Below, in pieces: positions 8,226 to 15,294 of a DNA stretch of 64,000 nucleotides. The first letter of the stretch is position 1. Each line of letters begins with the position of its first letter. The notes under the pieces were generated by a model. It saw only the letters and a program-made list of their open reading frames with translations. It did no database searches and was not told the DNA's origin. Location of the stretch: assembly GCF_031846415.1 (NCBI RefSeq), contig NZ_JAVRHT010000005.1:1-64000 (forward strand), in the 5' to 3' direction. The position numbers and the translations under genes were made by a program. Origin of the DNA: Rubrivirga litoralis (GTDB lineage: Bacteria > Bacteroidota > Rhodothermia > Rhodothermales > Rubricoccaceae).

Positions 8226-8738
8226 ATGTACATCCCCCGCCCCGCCCTTCTCGGGCTCTCCGTTCTCGCCCTCTCCCTCGCCGCCTGCGACTCGGACGAG
8301 GTCGGCGACGGCGACACCATCACCGACATCGTCGTTGACGACTCCGAACTCTCGACGCTCGAGCAGGCTGTGGTCCGGGCCGGTCTGGCCGACGACCTCG
8401 GCGGCGAAGGCCCGTTCACCGTCTTCGCCCCGCTCGACCGGGCCTTCGCTGCGGTCGGGACGCCGGACGAGGTCGTCGCGCTCGACAACCTCGCGGACAT
8501 CCTCCGGCTCCACGTCGTCGCGGGCCTCGACCTCGACGCCGACGACCTCGACGCCGGTGACGTCCTCACGACCCTCAACGGGGAGACGCTGACGGTCGTC
8601 GCGGTCGGGTCCGGGCTCGGGCTCGACACCGAGGACGCCGACACCAACGCCAACGCCCTCATCGTCGACACCGACATCGACGCCGACAACGGAGTCATCC
8701 ACAAGATCGACGCGGTCCTCCTCCCGACCGACAACTAG
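8226..8738 (+). CDS. fasciclin (FAS1) domain lipoprotein
   Basis: A 170-residue lipoprotein with lipobox LAAC (Cys21), followed by an acidic linker and one FAS1 domain (about residues 35-168). FTVFAPLDRAF and DNGVIHKIDAVLLP are the two conserved boxes. It is strikingly acidic (runs of Asp/Glu, including a DADDLDAGD segment), which could reflect calcium binding or salt adaptation. Predicted cell-surface or periplasmic adhesion role. It is not a close copy of the FAS1 protein at 765-1355. The upstream gap is less GC-rich than its surroundings, but no promoter box was identified with confidence. A strong stem-loop follows the stop codon. Confidence 0.9.
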   Translation: MYIPRPALLGLSVLALSLAACDSDEVGDGDTITDIVVDDSELSTLEQAVVRAGLADDLGGEGPFTVFAPLDRAFAAVGTPDEVVALDNLADILRLHVVAGLDLDADDLDAGDVLTTLNGETLTVVAVGSGLGLDTEDADTNANALIVDTDIDADNGVIHKIDAVLLPTDN

Positions 8739-8765
8739 GGACGACGTCCGTCTCTCGTAGCGCGC

Positions 8766-8797
8766 GGGCGCGGCCTCCGGGCCGCGCCCGTTCGTCT
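8766..8797 (+). terminator. stem-loop terminator after fasciclin gene
   Basis: A perfect 10-bp stem, GGGCGCGGCC (8766-8775) and GGCCGCGCCC (8780-8789), closes a TCCG loop and is followed by the T-rich stretch GTTCGTCTT. It starts 27 bp after the stop of the fasciclin lipoprotein gene. UUCG-class tetraloops make very stable hairpins, so this is the best conventional Rho-independent terminator candidate in the window. The rest of the gap to dnaE (to 9008) holds only several GC boxes. Confidence 0.7.
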
Positions 8798-9008
8798 TGG
8801 ACCGCCCCGCCCGCTTTTGGCAGCGCCTCAGACCGCCCCGCCCGCGTCGGGCGCGGCGCGTCGTATCCCTCACGGCGCCCGCCGCCGGGCGGGGTGGCTG
8901 CGCGGCCGCCCCGCCCGCGTCTCTGAACTGCCGGCGAGTTACGCACACGGGTTGCCCGGGCGGGGCGGGGTGGGCGTTCTTGCCGTCCCCCCGCGACGCC
9001 GAGATCCC

Positions 9009-12000
9009 ATGCCCGAGTTCTGCCACCTCCATTGCCACACGCAGTACTCGCTGCTCGACGGAGCGGCCCGGATCGAGCGGTTGGTGGACCGGGCGGTGCA
9101 GCTGGACCACAAGGCGGTCGCCATCACGGACCACGGCAACCTGTACGGCGTCCCCGAGCTCTACACCAAGGCCCGCCGCGCCGGCGTCCAGCCCATCGTC
9201 GGGTGCGAGTTCTACGTCACGCCGTCGGGCATGGGCGACACGCAGGACCGCACGCGCTACCACCAGGTGCTGCTCGCCAAGAACCTGGAAGGCTACCAGA
9301 ACCTTATCGCGCTCTCGTCGCAGAGCTACACCGACGGCTACTACTACAAGCCGCGGATCGACCGCGAGACGCTCCGCAAGCACTCGGGCGGCCTCGTGGC
9401 GACGACGTGCTGCCTCCAGGGCGAGGTGCTCCAGACGATCCTCAAGCAGGGCGAGGCCGAGGCCCGGACGGTGTTCGAGGACTACCTCGACATCTTCGGC
9501 GACGACTACTACATCGAGGTCCAGGACCACGCGATCCCCGAGCAGCGGCAGTGCAACGCGGTCCTCATGCGGTGGGCCGAGGAGTACGGCGTGACGGTCG
9601 TCGCCACGAACGACGTCCACTACGTCGACCAGGCCGACGCCGAGGCGCAGGACGTGCTGCTGTGCCTCCAGACGGGGAAGGACCTCCACGACCCGAACCG
9701 GATGCGGTTCGAGAACGACCAGTTCTTCCTGAAGAGCGCCGACGAGATGCGGGTCGCCTTTGGGCCGTCGGTGCGCGAGGGCGTGTTCGGGTCCGAGGCG
9801 GCCGTCGACGCCGCGCTCGACGCGACGCGCGAGATCGCCGACAAGTGCCGGCTGGAGATCCCGATGGGCGAGCTCCTCATGCCCCACTTCCCCATCCCGC
9901 CCGAGCACGCCGGGCCGGACGCCTACCTCCGCGCGCTGGCGTACGAGGGGGCGGGGCGGCGCTACCCGGAGATCTCCGAGACGGTCCGCGAGCGGCTGGA
10001 CCTGGAGCTGGGCGTGATCCAGACGATGGGCTACGCGGGCTACTTCCTCATCGTGCAGGACTTTACGACGGCGGCCCGCGACATGGGCGTGTCGGTCGGG
10101 CCGGGCCGCGGGTCGGCGGCGGGCTCAGCCGTCGCGTACTGCCTGGGGATCACGAACATCGACCCGCTCCAGTACGACCTCCTGTTCGAGCGCTTCCTGA
10201 ACCCGGAGCGCGTGTCGATGCCCGACATCGACATCGACTTCGACGACCGCGGGCGGGGCAAGGTGATCGACTACGTCGTCGAAAAGTACGGGCGCGAGTC
10301 GGTCTGCCAGATCGTGACGTTCGGGACGATGGGCTCGAAGAGCGTCATCCGCGACGTGTCGCGCGTGCTCGGCGTGCCGCTCCCGGAGGCCGACCGGATC
10401 GCCAAGATGATCCCGGACGGCGTCAAGGTGTCGCTGGACAAGGCCAAGGGCGAGGTGCCGGAGTTCGCCAAGCTCTACGAGCACCAGGACCCCCAGATCC
10501 GCAAGCTCATGCACTACGCGACGGTGCTGGAGGGGAGCGCGCGGCACACGGGCGTCCACGCGGCCGGCGTCATCATCGCGCCGGGCGACGTGAGCCAGTA
10601 CGTGCCGGTCTCGATCCAGAAGGGCAAGGGCGGGGCGGCCGACGCCGTCGTCACGCAGTACGACGGGAAGTGGGTCGAGGAGTTCGGCCTGCTCAAGATG
10701 GACTTCCTGGGGCTGAAGACGCTGACGATCCTGGACGACGCGCTCGCGCTCATCAAAGAGAACCACGGCGTCGAGATCGACCTCGACGCGCTGCCCCTCG
10801 ACGACCCCGACACCTACACGCTCTTCCAGCGCGGCGACACGGTCGCCATCTTCCAGTTCGAGTCGTCGGGGATGCGCGAGTGGATGCGGAAGCTGAAGCC
10901 GACGTCGCTCGACGACCTCATCGCGATGAACGCGCTCTACCGGCCGGGGCCGATGGACCTCATCCCGAGCTACATCGACCGGAAGCACGGGAAGGAGCCG
11001 GTCGAGTACCCGCACCCGATGCTGGAGTCGATCCTGGCGCCGACCTACGGCATCCCGGTGTACCAGGAGCAGGTGATGCAGATGGCCCAGGTCATGGGCG
11101 GCTACTCGCTGGGCGGGGCGGACCTCCTGCGGCGGGCGATGGGCAAGAAAAAGCAGTCGGAGATGGACAAGCAGCGGGTCATCTTCGTGGGCGGGGCGGC
11201 GGACAAGGGCGTGGACAAGAAGACGGCGAACGAGGTCTTCGACATGATGGCCAAGTTTGCAGGTTACGGGTTCAACAAATCCCACAGTGCCGCTTACTCC
11301 GTCGTCGCCTACCACACGGCGTACCTCAAGGCCCACTACCCGGCCGAGTTCATGGCCGCGGTCCTCACGACGGAGATGGCCGACAGCTCGAAGCTGGCGA
11401 CGGCCCTCGACGCCACGCGCGTGGCGGGCATCGAGATCCTGCCGCCGTGCGTGAACCGCTCGGACGCCCACTTCACGGTCGAGCACGGGCGCGTCCGGTT
11501 CGGGCTGGCCGCCATCAAGGGCGTTGGGCACGGGGCCATCGACGCGCTCGTGGAGGCGCGCGAGGCGGCGGGCGGGGCGTTCGACGACGTGTTCGCGCTG
11601 GCCCGCGACCTCGACCTCAGGACGGTCGGCAAGAAGACGCTGGAGGCGCTCGCGGCGGCCGGCGCGATGGACACGTTCGAGGCCCACCGCCGGCAGCTCG
11701 TCGACGCCGTGGACCTCGCGTGGGCCTACGCGCAGAAGCACCAGGCGGACAAGCTGGCGGGCCAGTCGTCGCTGTTCGGGGCCGCCGACGAGGTGGGCTC
11801 GTCGTTCACGCCGACGCTCCCGCACGCCGAGCCGTGGACGAAGGGCGAGACGCTCCGCTACGAGCGCGACCTCATGGGGTTCTACGTCTCGGGCCACCCG
11901 CTCGACGACTTCGCCGCCGAGGCCGCCGCCTTCGCGTCGTGCCAATTGGGGAACGTCGAGAACATCCCGCACGAGTCGGACCAGACGGTGCTCGCGATCG

Positions 12001-12482
12001 TGACCGAGGTCACGCGGCGGACGACGAAGTCGGGCCGGCCCATCGCGTTCGTGACGATCGAGGACACGACGGGCCAGGCCGAGGTGGTCCTGTTCGCGCA
12101 GACGCTGGAGCGGTGCGGCCACCTGATCGAGGTGGACTCGGTGATGATGGTGCGCGGCAAGGCCGAGACGACGCGCGGCGACCTCAAGCTGGTGGCGAAG
12201 GAGATCCTGCCCATGTGGCGCGTCCGCGAGCAGATGGTCAAGGCGGTCGTGCTGCGGATCGACCCCGATGTGGCGACCGAGGCCGACGTGGACGCGCTCG
12301 CCGGGCTGTGCGCTGAGCACCCGGGCGCGTGCAAGGTGTACTTCGAGGTGGCGAGCCGGGCGCTGCCCCGCCCCGTCCGCCTCCACGCGCGGACGGCGGT
12401 CGTGGACCTGACGCCGGAGCTGATGAAGGGGCTGAACGGCCTGTTCGGCGCGCGGTCCGTCGTGCTGGAGGGCGAGGGGTAG
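9009..12482 (+). CDS. dnaE: DNA polymerase III alpha subunit
   Basis: Replicative polymerase of 1157 residues. The order is: PHP domain starting HLHCHTQYSLLDG (residue 5 on), with DHGN, GCEFY, CCLQGE and TNDVHY metal-site motifs all intact; polymerase core with GRGSAAGSAVAYC and the catalytic PDIDIDFDD (residues 405-413, Asp406/Asp408); LGGADLLRRAMGKK; the GYGFNKSHSAAY segment; helix-hairpin-helix; then an OB-fold region and C-terminal tail. The intact PHP metal site suggests intrinsic proofreading, as shown for some other DnaE1 enzymes; this is inference. The gene stands alone, 270 bp after the previous gene. Full GC-box copies lie in frame at 10628, 11111 and 11189. Confidence 0.98.
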   Translation: MPEFCHLHCHTQYSLLDGAARIERLVDRAVQLDHKAVAITDHGNLYGVPELYTKARRAGVQPIVGCEFYVTPSGMGDTQDRTRYHQVLLAKNLEGYQNLIALSSQSYTDGYYYKPRIDRETLRKHSGGLVATTCCLQGEVLQTILKQGEAEARTVFEDYLDIFGDDYYIEVQDHAIPEQRQCNAVLMRWAEEYGVTVVATNDVHYVDQADAEAQDVLLCLQTGKDLHDPNRMRFENDQFFLKSADEMRVAFGPSVREGVFGSEAAVDAALDATREIADKCRLEIPMGELLMPHFPIPPEHAGPDAYLRALAYEGAGRRYPEISETVRERLDLELGVIQTMGYAGYFLIVQDFTTAARDMGVSVGPGRGSAAGSAVAYCLGITNIDPLQYDLLFERFLNPERVSMPDIDIDFDDRGRGKVIDYVVEKYGRESVCQIVTFGTMGSKSVIRDVSRVLGVPLPEADRIAKMIPDGVKVSLDKAKGEVPEFAKLYEHQDPQIRKLMHYATVLEGSARHTGVHAAGVIIAPGDVSQYVPVSIQKGKGGAADAVVTQYDGKWVEEFGLLKMDFLGLKTLTILDDALALIKENHGVEIDLDALPLDDPDTYTLFQRGDTVAIFQFESSGMREWMRKLKPTSLDDLIAMNALYRPGPMDLIPSYIDRKHGKEPVEYPHPMLESILAPTYGIPVYQEQVMQMAQVMGGYSLGGADLLRRAMGKKKQSEMDKQRVIFVGGAADKGVDKKTANEVFDMMAKFAGYGFNKSHSAAYSVVAYHTAYLKAHYPAEFMAAVLTTEMADSSKLATALDATRVAGIEILPPCVNRSDAHFTVEHGRVRFGLAAIKGVGHGAIDALVEAREAAGGAFDDVFALARDLDLRTVGKKTLEALAAAGAMDTFEAHRRQLVDAVDLAWAYAQKHQADKLAGQSSLFGAADEVGSSFTPTLPHAEPWTKGETLRYERDLMGFYVSGHPLDDFAAEAAAFASCQLGNVENIPHESDQTVLAIVTEVTRRTTKSGRPIAFVTIEDTTGQAEVVLFAQTLERCGHLIEVDSVMMVRGKAETTRGDLKLVAKEILPMWRVREQMVKAVVLRIDPDVATEADVDALAGLCAEHPGACKVYFEVASRALPRPVRLHARTAVVDLTPELMKGLNGLFGARSVVLEGEG

Positions 12483-12493
12483 CCGCCCCGCCC

Positions 12494-12556
12494 GGGCAGC
12501 GGGCAGCGGGCAGCGGGCAGCGGGCAGCGGGCAGCGGGCAGCGGGCAGCGGGCAGC
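12494..12556. repeat. heptamer tandem repeat (GGGCAGC)9
   Basis: Nine perfect copies of GGGCAGC stand head to tail, 11 bp after the dnaE stop. The array is non-coding and the 7-bp unit would shift any frame. It is the most regular of several 7-bp-periodic intergenic elements in this window. The copies being identical suggests recent expansion or ongoing slippage. Confidence 0.95.
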
Positions 12557-12565
12557 CAAGGTGCA

Positions 12566-12689
12566 CCGCCCCGCCCGCAGAATGCGAGGGCGGGGCGGGG
12601 TGGCCGCCGTAGCGGCGTTGCATGCAACGCCGTCGGGCCGCAGCGTCCGATCACCATGTACCACCCCGCCCGCGCCATGGGCGGGGCGG
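12566..12689. repeat. composite palindromic intergenic element, copy 1
   Basis: Three parts follow one another: a GC-box stem-loop (12566-12576 paired with 12588-12598, 11 bp, loop 11); a core at 12607-12645 containing the perfect 18-bp palindrome GGCGTTGCATGCAACGCC and ending GTCGGGCCGCAGCG; and a second GC-box stem-loop (12661-12671 with 12679-12689, one mismatch). The core recurs at 15229-15267. It sits in the 362-bp gap between dnaE and the next gene, and no coding frame was accepted here. From 12690 to 12844 I see only another partial GC box and the leader of the next gene. Confidence 0.85.
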
Positions 12690-12844
12690 CCGCAACGACG
12701 GGGTGGCCCAGAGCGGGGCGGGGCCATTCCGCCCACGCGCACGGGCGGGGCGGGGCGCCGCTCAGGGATTTCCTGTGAGCGTTTGTGGAGGAACTGCGAG
12801 GGGCGGCGGCGATTGACACCGCCCCCTTCACCACCCCGCCCCTC

Positions 12845-13084
12845 ATGGCTGCCCCTACACAACCCGGCGCTGACAACCAGACCAAAAGCTGGCCCGAGCT
12901 CGCCATCGGCCTCTACGACAAGCTCACCGGCCGCGGCGCCGAGATCGCCTACGAGTTCGACAACTTCGAGCTCATGGTCCCGAGCGGCGTCGGCGACAAC
13001 GTCGACCACGCGACGTGGAAGATGAACGGGACGCTCCGCATCCGCACGCGCGACGACCAGAACGGCGGGGCCGCCAACAAGTAG
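12845..13084 (+). CDS. small conserved-looking protein of unknown function
   Basis: A 79-residue soluble protein starting MAAPTQPGADNQTK, with ELAIGLYDKLTGRGAEIAYEFDNFEL and a Val/Pro-rich middle. There is no signal peptide or membrane segment. The composition looks like a compact alpha/beta domain in which the word YEFDNFELMVP suggests beta strands. I do not recognise the family. The ATG lies two bases after the box CCACCCCGCCC. The stop codon overlaps the GTG of the next gene by one base (TAGTG), so the two are probably translated from one message and may work together. Confidence 0.65.
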   Translation: MAAPTQPGADNQTKSWPELAIGLYDKLTGRGAEIAYEFDNFELMVPSGVGDNVDHATWKMNGTLRIRTRDDQNGGAANK

Positions 13085-13485
13085 TGGCCCGCCGACTCCT
13101 CGTCGACGCCGACCTCGACCTGACCGTCGACGGCCGCCCCGTCACCGTCCGCGGCGACGGGCCGCGCGTGGTCGTCGACGTGGGCGACGCGCAGACGGCG
13201 TGGAAGGTGTTCGGCGGGCGCAGGCCCGGCCGCGGCGCCGTCCGCTCGCTCGTCGACCTGCTGGAGCGGTTCGGCGTCGACGTCGAGGTGGTCCTGGGCG
13301 GCCGCCCGCTCGCGTCGGTCGGCCCGTCGGCCGTGTCCGGCCGGCTCGCCCGCGCCGTCGGCCTGGGCGGCGTCCAGATCGAAGGCGGGGCGGCCGCCGC
13401 GACGGCGTTCGCCGACCCGCGCGTGCGTCGGGGCGTCGTGGGCGGGGCGTTCGCGCTCGGCCTGCTCCTCGGCCTCCGCCGCTAG
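13084..13485 (+). CDS. small protein with C-terminal membrane helix, unknown function
   Basis: A 133-residue protein. The N-terminal two thirds read as a small alpha/beta domain (VDADLDLTVDGRPVTV near the start). The end, VVGGAFALGLLLGLRR, is a short C-terminal transmembrane anchor with a positive tail. The GTG start was chosen because it overlaps the stop of the preceding 79-aa gene by one base; longer in-frame starts would run through that gene. The coupling suggests a membrane-anchored partner of the small soluble protein. Family not recognised. Confidence 0.65.
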   Translation: MARRLLVDADLDLTVDGRPVTVRGDGPRVVVDVGDAQTAWKVFGGRRPGRGAVRSLVDLLERFGVDVEVVLGGRPLASVGPSAVSGRLARAVGLGGVQIEGGAAAATAFADPRVRRGVVGGAFALGLLLGLRR

Positions 13486-13583
13486 CGCCGCACCTCAAGA
13501 CGCGCGGGCGGGGTGGTCTCACGGCCGCCCCGCCCATTTCGAGTCGCCCCGACCGCGAGGCGCCCCTCCCCCACCCTGCCTTG

Positions 13584-15053
13584 ATGTCCATGTCCGACCG
13601 GCCGACCGTCGCGATCGCCGGGGCCACGGGCTTCGTCGGCACCGCGATCCGCAAGGCGCTCGCGGACGACTACCGGCTCGTCGGCCTCACGCGCTCGGCC
13701 ACGCGGGCGGGGCGGAAGGACCCGGACGACCCCGTCGAGTGGCGGCGGTGCGACCTGTTCTCGCTGCTCGAGCTGGAGCGCGGGCTCGAAGGCGCCGACT
13801 ACGCCGTCTACCTCGTCCACTCGATGCTTCCGTCGTCGCGGCTGACGCAGGGGACGTTCGCGGACCTCGACCTGGTGCTCGCCGACAACTTCGCGCGCGC
13901 GGCCGAGCACAACGGCGTAAAGCAGGTCGTCTACCTCAGCGGCCTGCTCCCCGACGACAGGCAGGACCTCTCGCGCCACCTCCGCAGCCGGTTCGAGGTC
14001 GAGCAGACGCTGGCCGCGCGGTCGACGCCCGTGACCACGCTCCGAACGGGCCTCGTGGTCGGGGCGGGCGGGTCGTCGCTCCGCATCCTCGTCAACCTCG
14101 TGCGGCGGCTGCCGGCGATGGTGCTCCCGTCGTGGACCGAGTCGGACACGCAGCCGGTCGCGCTCCGCGACGTGGTCCGCGCCGTGCGCCTGGTGCTGGG
14201 CCACCCCGCCCGCTTCGACGGCGTGTTCGACGTGGCTGGGCCGGAGGTGATGACTTACCGCGAGATGATGGAGCGGACGGCCCGTGTGATGCGCCTCGAC
14301 CGGCCCATGTTCGGGGTCCCGCTGATCACGCCGCGGCTCTCGACGCTCTGGGTCAGCCTCGTGTCGGGGAGCCCGCGGGCGCTCGCGGGGCCGCTCGTCG
14401 CCAGCCTCAAGCACGACATGGTGGTCCGCGACAACCCCGTGCAGGAGGCGATCGCGCCCGACGCGCTGGGGTTCGACGACGCCCTCCGCGCCTCGCTCGA
14501 CGCCGAGGGGCATCTGCTCCCCGACCCGCGGACGCCGCTCCGCAAGCCCGACGCCCGCGTGATCCGCGAGGAGCGGCTCGTGCGGTCGGTCCAGCGGTTC
14601 CCGCTGCCGCCGGGGCGCTCGGCCGCGTGGGCCGCGCAGGAATACCTCCGGTGGCTCGACCGCTTTGCCGGCCCGTTCATCGACGTCGAGGTGTCGGGCG
14701 GCGACGAGCACACGGTCGCCCGGTTCCGCGTCGGGCCGGTGCCGCGGCCGGTGCTGGAGCTCACGTACTCGCCCGACCGGAGCCACCCCGACCGCGCCCT
14801 GTTCTACGTGACCGGCGGGCTCCTCCACAAGCCCGACACGCCGCACCGCGGGCGCCTCGAATTCCGCCAGATGCTCGGCGGGCGGACGCTCCTGGCCGGC
14901 ATCCACGACTTCGCGCCGCGCCTCCCGTGGCGGCTCTACCAGTCGACGCAGGCGCTCGCGCACCTGTTCGTGATGCACGAGTTCGGCCGCCACCTCCGCC
15001 GGCTCGTCGACCGGGCGGACGCGGCGGCCGCCGGCGCCCCGGCTCCGGCGTAG
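13584..15053 (+). CDS. NAD(P)-binding (YbjT/atypical SDR-like) protein with C-terminal extension
   Basis: The protein has 489 residues. The first ~300 are an extended-SDR-like Rossmann domain with VAIAGATGFVGTAIRKAL (about residues 8-26), resembling NmrA/YbjT-type proteins. There is no clear catalytic YxxxK; AVYLVHSM and QVVYLSGLL follow the YbjT pattern. Residues about 330-480 form a second domain, perhaps DUF2867-like, with VEVSGGDEHTVARFRVGP and an aromatic, Arg-rich end. The role may be NAD(P)-dependent sensing or a reductase of unknown substrate. The ATG at 13584 is the first good start; an M two codons later is equally possible. A GC-box hairpin follows the stop at once. Confidence 0.75.
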   Translation: MSMSDRPTVAIAGATGFVGTAIRKALADDYRLVGLTRSATRAGRKDPDDPVEWRRCDLFSLLELERGLEGADYAVYLVHSMLPSSRLTQGTFADLDLVLADNFARAAEHNGVKQVVYLSGLLPDDRQDLSRHLRSRFEVEQTLAARSTPVTTLRTGLVVGAGGSSLRILVNLVRRLPAMVLPSWTESDTQPVALRDVVRAVRLVLGHPARFDGVFDVAGPEVMTYREMMERTARVMRLDRPMFGVPLITPRLSTLWVSLVSGSPRALAGPLVASLKHDMVVRDNPVQEAIAPDALGFDDALRASLDAEGHLLPDPRTPLRKPDARVIREERLVRSVQRFPLPPGRSAAWAAQEYLRWLDRFAGPFIDVEVSGGDEHTVARFRVGPVPRPVLELTYSPDRSHPDRALFYVTGGLLHKPDTPHRGRLEFRQMLGGRTLLAGIHDFAPRLPWRLYQSTQALAHLFVMHEFGRHLRRLVDRADAAAAGAPAPA

Positions 15054-15055
15054 GA

Positions 15056-15085
15056 CCGCCCCGCCCGACCAGATGGGCGGGGCGG
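15056..15085. terminator. paired GC-box stem-loop after NAD-binding gene
   Basis: CCGCCCCGCCC (15056-15066) and GGGCGGGGCGG (15075-15085) form a perfect 11-bp stem with an 8-nt loop, beginning 3 bp after the stop codon. There is no T-run, so it is not a textbook intrinsic terminator, but the same device ends many transcription units in this window. Confidence 0.6.
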
Positions 15086-15197
15086 CAAGCGGGCGGGGCG
15101 GAAACCGGAGGGAAGGCAGGCAGGCAGCGGGCCGGCGAGAACCGCCCCACCCCGCCCGTAGGAGCGACCGGCGGTCGCCCGCCGGCCGAGACAAAAC

Positions 15198-15267
15198 CCA
15201 CCCCGCCCGCGGCGTGGGCGGGGTGGCGCCGTAGCGGCGTTGCGTGCAACGCCGTCGGGCCGCGGCG
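15198..15267. repeat. composite palindromic intergenic element, copy 2
   Basis: A GC-box stem-loop (CCACCCCGCCC at 15198-15208 with its exact complement at 15216-15226, loop 7) runs directly into a core (15229-15267) nearly identical to 12607-12645. Only a few bases differ, one at the centre of the palindrome (GCGTTGC, GT, GCAACGC instead of the perfect 18-mer). It lies in the convergent gap between the NAD-binding gene and the CusA-CusC fusion. Confidence 0.85.
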
Positions 15268-15294
15268 CATGGGTGGGGCGGGGCGGCCGCCGGG

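Noticed and set aside
10125..12623. Long open frame on the minus strand across dnaE (over 800 codons)
   Set aside because: It is antisense to a highly conserved polymerase, has Arg/His/Asp-rich low-complexity composition and no recognisable domain. In DNA this GC-rich, long shadow frames are expected.
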